Origin: Leminorella richardii
Lineage (GTDB): Bacteria; Pseudomonadota; Gammaproteobacteria; Enterobacterales; Enterobacteriaceae
Assembly: GCF_900478135.1 (NCBI RefSeq)
Contig: NZ_LS483470.1
Coordinates: 3,912,275 to 3,976,274, forward strand
DNA: 64,000 bases
Direction of reading: 5' to 3'
In this document: positions 26,260 to 35,555 of the stretch, in pieces
Numbering within the stretch: position 1 is the stretch's first letter
How the letters are laid out: every line of letters starts with the position of its first letter
Notes under the pieces: model-generated
Databases searched by the model: none
What the model was told of the DNA's origin: nothing
What the model saw: the letters and a program-made list of their open reading frames with translations, nothing else
Translations under genes and position numbers: made by a program

Positions 26260-26651
26260 CGGTAGAGAGAACCTTTTATGAATAAGAAATTTGAAAGAAT
26301 GATACCTGAATAGTGTTTTATTTTACACGTGTGTAATGTTAAAAAACGGCGGGCAGCAGCGCGTCAGCATGAGCCTGTTTGGAGTATTGACTGTGCTATA
26401 GGCGTTGCACTTGGTAATAAAAATGCCGAACGGTAGCGTTGAATCACAAATAGTAAAGGCGTTACAAAAGGCGTCAGAATAGTGATACTGCTTTAATCAC
26501 CCGGTAATATTGAAATTTTCCTCTGTCGTGTAGATTCCCCGTTTAGTATTCATGTATGATTTGGCGGGAATTTACACAGGATGGGAAATGATAGGCGGCT
26601 ATTTTTTCCGCTGAACTCTATGTTTCCGTTGAACTATATGGAGAGAGACTC
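26260..26651. promoter_or_regulatory. Divergent promoter region between apeC operon and apeA
   Basis: AT-rich 392-base region that must hold promoters for both directions. On the apeC side there is an inverted repeat, TTACAC and GTGTAA with a 2-base spacer (26323-26336), about 65 bases from the start codon and a possible operator. On the apeA side TATGAT at 26555-26560 resembles a -10 element but no good -35 partner is visible. No coding sequence was found in it. Confidence 0.45.
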
Positions 26652-27041
26652 ATGAATATGAAAAGTTTAAAAACCCTGCTGGTTGGCCTGATCGCTGTGA
26701 TTTTTATTGCTGGCTGTAGCGGTAACCGCGCGGCGCGTAACCTGAGCACCGATCTGGACGGCACTTTTTCTAATCAACAGATTGAAAAAGCAATCATGGA
26801 TTCTGGCAAGGCTCGCGGCTGGGAAATGAAGAAAATGCGCGCTGGCCTGATTACCGGGAAAATCGTTACCCGCGGCAACTCGGCTGAGATCCGTATTCCC
26901 TACACCAGCACCGGTTATGCCATTGAATACGTGGGTAGCCAGAACCTGACTGCCGACACGACAAAAGTGCCAAACAACTACAACCGCTGGGCAACCAAGC
27001 TGGATCAGGACATTCAAAACAAACTGCTGATGGTCAAGTAG
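26652..27041 (+). CDS. apeA: Small lipoprotein ApeA
   Basis: A 129-aa lipoprotein with a signal peptide and lipobox FIAGCSGN (Cys about residue 22). The core has IEKAIMDSGKARGWEMKKM and ends in NRWATKLDQDIQNKLL. Similar small lipoproteins sit at the edge of APE clusters; the name follows the ape order and is less certain than for the enzymes. ATG with GGAGAGA upstream. Transcribed away from apeC-apeR, and followed by its own strong terminator. Confidence 0.72.
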   Translation: MNMKSLKTLLVGLIAVIFIAGCSGNRAARNLSTDLDGTFSNQQIEKAIMDSGKARGWEMKKMRAGLITGKIVTRGNSAEIRIPYTSTGYAIEYVGSQNLTADTTKVPNNYNRWATKLDQDIQNKLLMVK

Positions 27042-27070
27042 TTATAATTATCGCTAGTGATGAATGACCC

Positions 27071-27104
27071 ATGCGGAGAATATTTTCTCCGCATCTTTTT
27101 TCTT
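27071..27104 (+). terminator. Rho-independent terminator after apeA
   Basis: Ten-base perfect arms ATGCGGAGAA and TTCTCCGCAT with a TATT loop (27071-27094), followed by a run of T residues. Separates apeA from apeB. Confidence 0.88.
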
Positions 27105-27150
27105 TTTTTTAAACGTTATACAAGCGTAATACGTCAAGGGAATAACTGTC

Positions 27151-28242
27151 TTGAGCACTGAAGCTGAAGTCCGCTACGGCTACGATAAAGATTCGTTCAC
27201 CGCTTTTGAGGCCATTACTGAAGCGCAGAAGATTGCCTTCGCACCTATGCTGTTTCAGGCAGCCATTAACCTCAGAGACAGCGGTATTCTCGCCCATCTG
27301 GACGGCGTACCCAGCGAGGGCGCAACGGTTGATGAAATTGCCAACGCTGTTCCCCTGAGCCGCTACGCTGTCAGTTTACTGTTGGACGTGGGGTTGAGCA
27401 GCCGTATCGTTTTTCAGCAGAACGAGCGCTTTTTTTTAAGCAAAGTGGGGCACTTTCTCCTTCACGACAGAATGACCCGCGTCAATATGGATTTCAGTCA
27501 GGACGTCTGCTATCAGGGCATGTTTCACCTAAAAGAGTCCCTACAGCAGGAAAAGCCTGCGGGGCTGCGGGTGTTTGGCGACTGGCCGACAATTTACCCC
27601 GCCCTGAGTCAGCTGCCTGAAGAGGCACGAGACAGCTGGTTTGCATTCGACCATTTCTATTCCGATGCGGCATTTTCCGCTGCGTTTAACCATATTCTTC
27701 CCCTGAAGCCTGAGCATATTTATGACGTGGGCGGCAACACGGGCAAGTGGGCGCTCTGCTGTGCCAGAAAAGATGAAAACGTTCGCGTGACTCTGCTGGA
27801 TTTACCCCAGCAAATCGCGCTGGCGAAAAAGAACATTGCCGATGCGGGCTTTAGCGACCGTATCGACGGCTACGGGGTTGACCTGTTGCAGGCAGAAACC
27901 CTGCCCGGCGAGGCCGATACTTGGTGGATGAGTCAGTTCTTGGACTGCTTTAGCGAAGAGCAGGTGGTTCACATTTTGACGCTGATCCGCAACAGCATGA
28001 AGCCAGACGCTCGCGTTTGTATTATGGAAGTCTTCTGGGATCGACAGCCCTTTGAGGCCGGAGCCTTAAGCCTAAACGCATCGTCGCTCTATTTTACCTG
28101 TATGGCGAACGGTAACAGCCGCTTCTATCACTCCAAAGTGCTGTACAACTGCCTGCGCAAGGCGGGCTTTTACGTTGAGCAGGACATTGACAATCTGGGG
28201 CTAGGCCACACTCTGCTTATCTGTAAGCGCCTGCCGGAATAG
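27151..28242 (+). CDS. apeB: SAM-dependent methyltransferase ApeB
   Basis: A 363-aa class I O-methyltransferase of the plant/acetylserotonin type: an N-terminal winged-helix dimerisation region (about 20-110) and a catalytic domain with the SAM-binding motif YDVGGNTGKWALCCA. It would methylate the aryl head group, matching its cluster position. The start is TTG at 27151 with CAAGGG ten bases upstream; no ATG nearby matches the family start. A hairpin follows the stop codon. Confidence 0.8.
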   Translation: MSTEAEVRYGYDKDSFTAFEAITEAQKIAFAPMLFQAAINLRDSGILAHLDGVPSEGATVDEIANAVPLSRYAVSLLLDVGLSSRIVFQQNERFFLSKVGHFLLHDRMTRVNMDFSQDVCYQGMFHLKESLQQEKPAGLRVFGDWPTIYPALSQLPEEARDSWFAFDHFYSDAAFSAAFNHILPLKPEHIYDVGGNTGKWALCCARKDENVRVTLLDLPQQIALAKKNIADAGFSDRIDGYGVDLLQAETLPGEADTWWMSQFLDCFSEEQVVHILTLIRNSMKPDARVCIMEVFWDRQPFEAGALSLNASSLYFTCMANGNSRFYHSKVLYNCLRKAGFYVEQDIDNLGLGHTLLICKRLPE

Positions 28243-28259
28243 TTCTAAATAGTACTGAG

Positions 28260-28283
28260 AGGAGCGGCAGTTCTGCCGCTCCT
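28260..28283 (+). terminator. Hairpin after apeB
   Basis: Eleven-base arms AGGAGCGGCAG and CTGCCGCTCCT with 2 bases between. The following sequence has few T residues, so termination strength is uncertain. Confidence 0.6.
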
Positions 28284-28444
28284 GACGCTTTACCGCGCGT
28301 TTTCTGCACCACTCCCCGCCAAAATAAAGTAAGGTAGCGTCTGACGACAGCAAAATGTGCGAAAGGAATCGGTGATGCCTCGGCGCTATATATACCTTAA
28401 ACTTACGCCTGTAGACGCACCCCCTGGTTTGATGGATACGACTT

Positions 28445-31400
28445 ATGACGCGCTCTGACCGTGAAAACCCGACTGACCCCGCTTTCTTTATCGATGCCGA
28501 TGAGTCGCTCAGTGACGCGCCAGTATTAGACATTGGCGGCTGGCGCGTCACTGAGCGATTGGCTCGGCCGGATGGACAGCGGGAGCGCTATCGGGTGATT
28601 CATACGGCAGACGGCCGCCGAGGCGTTTTAATTCTCTATGCCTATGGCTGCGAGCCAGACCCTGCGGTGTACGACATTGTGCATCGCCTGCCGAGAGAGC
28701 ACGTTTCCGATCTGCTTGACAGCGGGCGCTGGCAGGATCGCGCCTGGTACGTGATGGAGTCGATGGGTGGCGGTTCGCTGACGGAGGCGATTGCTCAGGG
28801 CGATTTCTGGCAGCCGGAAGAAATTTACGACGTGGTGCGCGAGCTGGGCAGCGCGCTGGCCAGCTTTAGCGAGCACGGGCTGCGCCACCGGGATCTGCGC
28901 CCTGCTAACCTACTTATCAGAACCCGCTATCCGCTGGATATCGTTATTATCGAATTTGGCTCGGCATGCCTGTCTGAGCGCGATCTGGACGTTGTCTCTC
29001 CCCTTGAAATGAGCCGCTACAGCGCGCCGGAAACTCTAGCGGGTGCGGTCTCAAGCGCGTCAGACTGGTGGAGCCTGGGCATGATTCTGCTGGAGCAGCT
29101 GACTCAGGGACGCTGCTTTGACGACGGGCCACTGCAGCCGTTTCTTATCCAGACCATAGCCAACGGCGTTGCTTTGCCCCAAGGGCTGGACCCTTTGCTG
29201 TATCCGCTGCTCAGGGGGTTGCTTACCGTCGATCGTCGCCAGCGCTGGCAGTGGTCAGAGGTAGCCTCTTGGCTGGCAGGAAAGCCGACCGAACGCGCCG
29301 TTGAAGAGCCGCCTCCCGTTAGGGAAAGCGCTGAGCCTCTGACGCTCGGCGATGAGCACTATGTTGACCCTGCCACGTTTGCACTCGCGGCCGCTCAGCC
29401 GAATCTCTGGCCGCTGGCGGTCGCGCTGCAGAGAGACGGAGCGCTGATTCGCTGGGCGCGTAGCGCAGAATTGCCGATTCTCGTGATGAATCGACTGTAT
29501 CAGATTCAGGCGCTGGAGCCTCTGAGCGACGACGCCCGTCTTATGCTGGTTCTCCAGCTGTTAAACCCAGAACTCCCCCTTATTTACGGTGGCGACATTG
29601 TTACTCCATCGTGGCTGGCTAGGGATCCGGCGCTAGGCTATGCACTAATTAGCGGGCCCGCGCCTGAATTTTTAGCTGACCTTGAGCAGGGGCACTGGCT
29701 GGCGCTGTTGCGTGCCCGCGAGGAGAAGGTGCGCGAGAAAAGCGCGCGGCTGGAAGTGGCGATGGACGAAGAGCGGCTGCGTCAGTACCTGCTAGTGACG
29801 TCACATGCCCAACTGCTGGCGCAGTGGGAGGCGCAGCGTCGGCTGTTCCCCGAAACGCAACATGAAGGGCTCAAGCTGCTGATAGACCGCCGAGTGTTGA
29901 ACGAAGAAGAGCTTATCGTTTTACTCGGTGCGGACATTGCCCAGTTTGAGGCCGCGGAAGGCATTCTGGTACAGGCCTCTTTGCTGGCGCGAGAGCTGGG
30001 GATAGATACCTTCTCTCGGGAAGAGGCTCGCGAATGGATTGCGCAGCCGAGTCAGGTGCTTTACCGGCAGCTTAGCGAGCGGATAAACGGCTTTCATCGC
30101 AGCCCGTTTGATGAGGTTAACCGCTGGGCAGACACCTTTACCCTAGAGCGTAGGCTACCGCTAGCGCGTACGCTGGTGATGCTGGCGATTGCGCCAAATG
30201 AGTGGCAGGCGCCAGAAACGCAGCGCTATGTAAACCAGGTTCTGACGTTTTTTAGTCGAAAAATTCGCGCTTCAACCATGCGCGGCTCGCTGGTGAGGAT
30301 GAGTGTAACGTCCCATTCGGCGAGAATAGATATCACCGAGCTGGACGGCAGTCCTTCAGCATCGAGACTAGTGAACCATGTGCTGTCCCGACAGCGCGGG
30401 GCGCTCAGCATTGATGACGCAGTATTCAGAGCGACGGCGGGTATCGAGAGTCGGCTTCGCACTCTGGTATCACAAACGCAGATGTACCAGCGTGATACCG
30501 GAATTGGCACTCTCTATCTTGGTTTTCCCTTTGTACTAACTAACCTCCAACCGGGGAAAATCAAGCCTCGCATTGCGCCACTGCTGCTGTGGCCCGTTAG
30601 CGTTGTGATGGCGGTAGGAGAGAGCGGTGCGACAAGCCTACGATTTGATGCCGAAAGAGGCGTCGCCAGGCTAAACCCGGCGCTAGAGAATGTGGTGAGT
30701 CCGGCAGCCGTCAAGCAGTGGCAGGCGGCGACGGATGAGCTAATGGGGCGACGCGCGCTGACGATGGATGAGGTGATGCAGGCGCTAGGCGACTTGCCTC
30801 AAACTGAGCGTGCGACGCTGGTGCGCTTGCCGCCAAGGGACGTTGAAGTACCAGAAAACGGCGTGGTGTTGACGTGCAGCGCGGTGTTGTTTCAGGCGTC
30901 GTTTCTCAGTCAGGCGATAGGGGAAGACCTGCGGCAGCTTTGCCAGCGCTCGCCAACGGGCACTGCGCTGGCAACCGCATTGAGCATGCACGAGCCGTGT
31001 GAACCGACACCGATTCAAGAAGGCGAAGCGTCGCGCTTTTTTGTTTCCGCCAGCGATCCTTCTCAGGAAGCCGCAGTTATGGCCGCGCGTCAGGCGCCCG
31101 GTCTTTTGGTGGAGGGGCCTCCCGGCACCGGTAAAAGCCAGACTATTGTTAATATGGTGGCAGACGCCATTGGCCAGCAGCGCAGCCTGCTGGTGGTGTG
31201 CCAGAAGGCTACCGCGCTGGAAGTCGTTGCCAAGCGCATTGCAGCCGGAGGGTTGTCTGACCGGGTGGTGATGATTAAGGATGCCCTTGCCGGGCGTGAA
31301 GTCATCCGCACCGTTCGAGCGCAGCTGGAAGGCTACTACCAGTCTAAAACCGCCGCTATGGTGCCGTGGCGCAATGAGAGACAAACTCTGGCGAGTCGCA

Positions 31401-34400
31401 TAGACCGACTGGAACAGGGGCTAGACGACTACTATCAGGCGCTGTATCAGCCTGACCCCGCCGTTGGCGTGAGCTACCGGGCGCTGATGGGGGAGCTTAT
31501 CCGGCTAGAAAGCGAACCGATGCGCTTAGACGCCCCCGAACTGCACGATGTGATGAAGTCGTGGAGCTGGGATGAACTGACGCGTCAAAAACAGCGCCTT
31601 TTGCCGGACGTCGCCCTGTGGCTAGCGTCAGAATATGAACAGAGCCCGCTGGCAAGGCTCAATCCCTTTATTTCATCTGTGCCTGCCATTGCGGCGTTTA
31701 GCGATGCGTTTAACGGCTTCTGCCGACAGGAAAGCGAACGTGATACGGTGCTGTCCGATCCTCACCGCGACTTTGACGTGGATGACGGGGCGGCGGAACG
31801 GCAGCGCTGGCTTGATTCAACAACCCCCGGTTTTGCAAACCTGTCGGCAGCTCAGTGGGAAACGATGGCGCGCTGGCTGCCCCTGTTTTATGCCCCAGCG
31901 GGCGGCGTCGGGCCGGGTGAGCCTATTTTGACCCATCTCGGCGTGCTGATAGGCAGCCTGCAGGCCATTGAGGTTGACGGCAGCGATCCGCTGCTGTTTG
32001 AACCGCTGGCGAGGCGTGAAGAGAGCGCGCTGATCCAGCTGGCGAAAGCGGCGCAGCAGCAGGCTCAGGGGCACTCTACGCTGCGCTATTTCAACCCGTT
32101 TTACTATCTGAACCTGCGTCGCCTGAAGGCGTTTATGGTTGAGGTTGGTCTGCCGTTTAGCCTCGGTATGTGCCAGCGCGTACTGGCGTCGGTGCGTCAG
32201 GAGCAGCAGTGGCGAAGAGTGAGAGCCGAGCTGGTGCGCCTAGGGGAACCGCTAGGTTTAGACCCGGTAGGGCTGCTGGACGGGCTGGCGCTAAGCAGAA
32301 TTCTGGCGGACCTTTACTGTCGACTTGAGCTGGTTGAACAGCAATATCGCCAGCTGGTGGCATCACTGGACGCCTCCCGGTTAATACCTGCCGTTGTTTC
32401 ACAGCAAAAAGAGGGATTCACCCAGCAGTGTGCCGAAATTGCCGCCGCTGTCGGCCGCAGTTTAGCCAGAGCAGGCAGTTTGAAAGCGCTGAACGAGCTG
32501 AGGAACTGGCTGACGGAAGAGGCCGTTGGCGACTTCACCGAAGCCATTAACGGTAACCAGTCTCTTCGACAGACTATTGAGGCGCTGCAAAAGGCGCTGC
32601 CGACGCTGGATGCCTATCAGCGGTTTAGGCCTATTGCCGCCCAGATGGGCGACGCATCGCTGGAAACACTGCGGGTTTTACGCCGTCAGGAAGACCGCCT
32701 GAAGGAGCTTGATGAGCTTGAGCTGGCGCAGACGGTAGAAAACACGCTGGACAGAGAGGCCAGGCTAGTTTGGAAGCGGCTTATTGAGTGGCGCTACCCG
32801 ATTTTGCAGCAGCCGGTGTCCCAGCGGGAAAAGGCCATTGCCCACATGGCCAGCGCCACTGCCGCAATGCGAGAGCGTAATCTGACCGAGCTGACTGAAA
32901 ACATGATGGATGTTCCCATTCGCCCTTCTCGCGAGTGGGAAGAGATCACCCGCCTGAGCGGAAAACGCACCCGTCGGCTGCGAGAGTTCATTGAAGAAGG
33001 TATTGAGCTGGGGCTGCTGACGCTGCGCCCGGTTTGGCTGATGACGCCTGACGTTGCCAGCCAGATACTGCCGCTGAAGGCAGGTTTGTTTGATACAGTG
33101 ATTTACGACGAGGCGTCGCAGATGCCGGTTGAGTACGCGCTGCCGACCCTGTACCGCAGTAAGAAAATGGTAGTTAGCGGCGATGAAAAGCAGATGCCGC
33201 CGTCGGCCTTTTTCTCCGGCAGGCTGTCAGAAGGCGACGAGGATGACGATGACGCGGAAGAAGCGCAGCAGGAGTTGGCCAGTGAAATCTGGGACTACCG
33301 TAAAATTAGCGACTGCCCTGACTTGCTGCATCTGGCGCGAACCGTGCTGCCGGTACAGACGTTGGAGATCCACTACCGCTCTGCCTACCGAGCGCTGATC
33401 GACTTTTCTAACCATGCGTTTTACAACAGCAGGCTAAACGTTCCGGTTCAGCACTCCAACCGCGTCATTGAGGCGATTAAACCGGTTAAGTTTATTGACG
33501 TTGGCGGCCAGTATCAGAATCAGAGCAATCTTGATGAGGCAAAGGCCGTGGTGCGAACGCTGGCCGAGATCTGGACTAAGCCGTTTGCCGAGCGCCCCTC
33601 TGTCGGCGTAGTGACGTTTAACCAGAAGCAGGCTCAGCTGATTCACAGCGAAATAGATGCCTTCTTTTTGAAGAGTAAAGCGTTTTTTAACGCCTATTTT
33701 GAAGAGATAAGCCGCGTTGAAGACGGCGAAGACATGTCGTTCTTTGTTAAAAACGTGGAGAACGTTCAGGGTGACGAGCGAGACGTGATTATCTTTTCTA
33801 CCACCTTTGGTCGTAACGGGCAGGGTGCCTTCCGGCGTAACTTTGGCGTGCTGGGGCAACAGGGCGGCGAGCGGAGACTCAACGTGGCGGTAACCCGGGC
33901 GAAGAAGCAGGTTATCGTACTCTCTTCCATGCCGATTGAGGACATCTCTGACCTGCTGACAACCCGACGCAGGCCCGATATACCGCGGGATTTTCTACAG
34001 GGTTATTTGGCCTACGCGAAGGCGCAGTCTCAGGGAGAATTTGAGCGCAGCAGAGCGCTTTTACGACGAATGTCCCAAATCGATGAGGCAAGCGCAGAAG
34101 CCACGATAGAGGACGGCCTGACGCAGTCGGTGAAAGACTTTATTCTTGAGCAGGGCTGGGCGCTGGCTGAAGCTCGACGCGACGGGGCATTTTACTTTGA
34201 TGCGTTGGTAGAAGATCCTGCCAGCGGGCGCTATGCTATCGGCATTGAGTGCGACATGCCGCACCATTCGCTGCTGGCGAAAGCCCGAGCCAGAGAGCTC
34301 TGGCGGCCATCGGTTATTCGGCGAGTGGTACCCAGCAGCTATCGGGTTTCCCTGTGGGGCTGGTATCACGATGCCGAAGGCGAACGGATGCGGCTTAGAG

Positions 34401-34495
34401 CGGCAATTGAACAGGCGCTGGCGTCTCTGGCTGAGCCCGAGCCTGACTCTCAGGCAAACGACATGGATGAAAACACGGTAGATAGTCATGGATAA
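28445..34495 (+). CDS. Giant kinase-like / SF1 helicase / C-terminal nuclease fusion protein
   Basis: A 2016-aa protein with three recognisable parts. Residues about 30-290 are a protein-kinase-like domain: HRD at 148-150 followed by LRPAN, APE at 194-196 and DWWSLGMILLEQL. The DFG site reads EFG (170-172) and no VAIK Lys or Gly-rich loop is visible. Residues about 880-1860 are a superfamily 1 (DNA2/UPF1-like) helicase: Walker A GPPGTGKS (Lys897), DEAS at 1555-1558, NVQGDERDVIIFSTTFG and motif VI NVAVTRAKKQ at 1813. The middle section is a long helical region. Residues about 1900-2000 resemble the Vsr-fold REase_MTES_1575 nuclease (FDALVEDP, then IECD with Glu1935 and Asp1937, then PHHS). Probably cytoplasmic. 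First of three coupled genes. I do not recognise a named system. Confidence 0.85.
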   Translation: MTRSDRENPTDPAFFIDADESLSDAPVLDIGGWRVTERLARPDGQRERYRVIHTADGRRGVLILYAYGCEPDPAVYDIVHRLPREHVSDLLDSGRWQDRAWYVMESMGGGSLTEAIAQGDFWQPEEIYDVVRELGSALASFSEHGLRHRDLRPANLLIRTRYPLDIVIIEFGSACLSERDLDVVSPLEMSRYSAPETLAGAVSSASDWWSLGMILLEQLTQGRCFDDGPLQPFLIQTIANGVALPQGLDPLLYPLLRGLLTVDRRQRWQWSEVASWLAGKPTERAVEEPPPVRESAEPLTLGDEHYVDPATFALAAAQPNLWPLAVALQRDGALIRWARSAELPILVMNRLYQIQALEPLSDDARLMLVLQLLNPELPLIYGGDIVTPSWLARDPALGYALISGPAPEFLADLEQGHWLALLRAREEKVREKSARLEVAMDEERLRQYLLVTSHAQLLAQWEAQRRLFPETQHEGLKLLIDRRVLNEEELIVLLGADIAQFEAAEGILVQASLLARELGIDTFSREEAREWIAQPSQVLYRQLSERINGFHRSPFDEVNRWADTFTLERRLPLARTLVMLAIAPNEWQAPETQRYVNQVLTFFSRKIRASTMRGSLVRMSVTSHSARIDITELDGSPSASRLVNHVLSRQRGALSIDDAVFRATAGIESRLRTLVSQTQMYQRDTGIGTLYLGFPFVLTNLQPGKIKPRIAPLLLWPVSVVMAVGESGATSLRFDAERGVARLNPALENVVSPAAVKQWQAATDELMGRRALTMDEVMQALGDLPQTERATLVRLPPRDVEVPENGVVLTCSAVLFQASFLSQAIGEDLRQLCQRSPTGTALATALSMHEPCEPTPIQEGEASRFFVSASDPSQEAAVMAARQAPGLLVEGPPGTGKSQTIVNMVADAIGQQRSLLVVCQKATALEVVAKRIAAGGLSDRVVMIKDALAGREVIRTVRAQLEGYYQSKTAAMVPWRNERQTLASRIDRLEQGLDDYYQALYQPDPAVGVSYRALMGELIRLESEPMRLDAPELHDVMKSWSWDELTRQKQRLLPDVALWLASEYEQSPLARLNPFISSVPAIAAFSDAFNGFCRQESERDTVLSDPHRDFDVDDGAAERQRWLDSTTPGFANLSAAQWETMARWLPLFYAPAGGVGPGEPILTHLGVLIGSLQAIEVDGSDPLLFEPLARREESALIQLAKAAQQQAQGHSTLRYFNPFYYLNLRRLKAFMVEVGLPFSLGMCQRVLASVRQEQQWRRVRAELVRLGEPLGLDPVGLLDGLALSRILADLYCRLELVEQQYRQLVASLDASRLIPAVVSQQKEGFTQQCAEIAAAVGRSLARAGSLKALNELRNWLTEEAVGDFTEAINGNQSLRQTIEALQKALPTLDAYQRFRPIAAQMGDASLETLRVLRRQEDRLKELDELELAQTVENTLDREARLVWKRLIEWRYPILQQPVSQREKAIAHMASATAAMRERNLTELTENMMDVPIRPSREWEEITRLSGKRTRRLREFIEEGIELGLLTLRPVWLMTPDVASQILPLKAGLFDTVIYDEASQMPVEYALPTLYRSKKMVVSGDEKQMPPSAFFSGRLSEGDEDDDDAEEAQQELASEIWDYRKISDCPDLLHLARTVLPVQTLEIHYRSAYRALIDFSNHAFYNSRLNVPVQHSNRVIEAIKPVKFIDVGGQYQNQSNLDEAKAVVRTLAEIWTKPFAERPSVGVVTFNQKQAQLIHSEIDAFFLKSKAFFNAYFEEISRVEDGEDMSFFVKNVENVQGDERDVIIFSTTFGRNGQGAFRRNFGVLGQQGGERRLNVAVTRAKKQVIVLSSMPIEDISDLLTTRRRPDIPRDFLQGYLAYAKAQSQGEFERSRALLRRMSQIDEASAEATIEDGLTQSVKDFILEQGWALAEARRDGAFYFDALVEDPASGRYAIGIECDMPHHSLLAKARARELWRPSVIRRVVPSSYRVSLWGWYHDAEGERMRLRAAIEQALASLAEPEPDSQANDMDENTVDSHG

Positions 34496-35555
34496 ATCGA
34501 CTTCGATGCATTCGAAAGGCGCGACTGCGAAAGGGCACAACCAGCGTCTGGCGGCGCTGCTGGTGCAGGTATCACAGGATATTGAAGCCGCCAACTCTCA
34601 GGACGGCCTGATTGAAGCCATTGAGCAGGTGAAAGCGTTTAACGGGCCGCTGGCGTTTAACCATCGCGGGCTGAAGTGTGCGGTGGCAGCAGCGTTAATT
34701 GCTGCCCTGCTACTCGGTGGCTATGCCTATTATGTTTATCGCCACCTGAGCGAGCCGACGGTGGTTTTGATGGTGGTTCTCGGCCTTGGTGCGCTGGGAA
34801 TGAGCATCTACATGTGGCGCAAAAGTTCCCGGATACGCGCCCTCGCCGAGCGGCTTTATCAGCGCGACCTGCTGTTTGATAATCAGCTGCGTGAGATGGG
34901 GGACGACCTGCCAGAACTGGAAAAGCGCCTGTTTACTGATTTTTATGAGTTTAACCGCGGCAACTATTCCAGAGAGCTGTCAGCAGGGTATGAAGGCCAG
35001 TATCAGGGTGAAACCTACGGGTTTAGCTACTTTTTTTATCACTTTCACTACGTAGATAAGCGAACCGAGTCCTATACCGACAGTAAGGGCAACCGTAAAA
35101 CCCGCACGGTGTACGATCACTATCACCGCTACGGCATTTCCCTGCCGTTTCGCTTTGTCAGCGGGCTGGCGGCGATCGGTAAATCCGTCAGTGGGCTGCG
35201 GGGCGTCGGCTATCAGCCGTCGTCGAATCGGTTTAATCGACTATTTAAGGTGATTGCCGAGTCAGAAATGACGGCGGCTCGCTTTCTTAAACCGGTGGTG
35301 GTGTTGGCCTGTGAAGAGGCCGCAGCGGGGCTTAAGGCGCTTAATTTGGAGTTTAATGGGCAGGCTCAGCTGTGCATGTCGTTTGACAACAGTTCGATGA
35401 TTTCAGGCCAGCAGCAAAACGATTTTACTTCGCCGGAGGCCTTTATTGAGGAGGTCAAAGGCTACAATGCCTTACCGGAGCTGAGCAGAGCGTTAGCGTT
35501 TATTCACACACTGATGGTGTATTCCGACAGTAACTTTAGAAAGGACGAAGAATGA
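34488..35555 (+). CDS. DUF3137-like membrane protein
   Basis: A 355-aa protein with an N-terminal cytoplasmic stretch and two close membrane segments (VAAALIAALLLGGYAYYVY and VVLMVVLGLGALGMSIYMW), then a soluble domain of about 240 residues resembling DUF3137 proteins, with a Tyr/His-rich patch (YGFSYFFYHFHYVDKRTE). Its ATG lies 8 bases inside the end of the helicase gene, and its stop overlaps the LemA start by 4 bases. DUF3137 proteins often occur beside LemA; function is not known. The family call is from pattern, so moderately sure. Confidence 0.7.
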   Translation: MDKSTSMHSKGATAKGHNQRLAALLVQVSQDIEAANSQDGLIEAIEQVKAFNGPLAFNHRGLKCAVAAALIAALLLGGYAYYVYRHLSEPTVVLMVVLGLGALGMSIYMWRKSSRIRALAERLYQRDLLFDNQLREMGDDLPELEKRLFTDFYEFNRGNYSRELSAGYEGQYQGETYGFSYFFYHFHYVDKRTESYTDSKGNRKTRTVYDHYHRYGISLPFRFVSGLAAIGKSVSGLRGVGYQPSSNRFNRLFKVIAESEMTAARFLKPVVVLACEEAAAGLKALNLEFNGQAQLCMSFDNSSMISGQQQNDFTSPEAFIEEVKGYNALPELSRALAFIHTLMVYSDSNFRKDEE

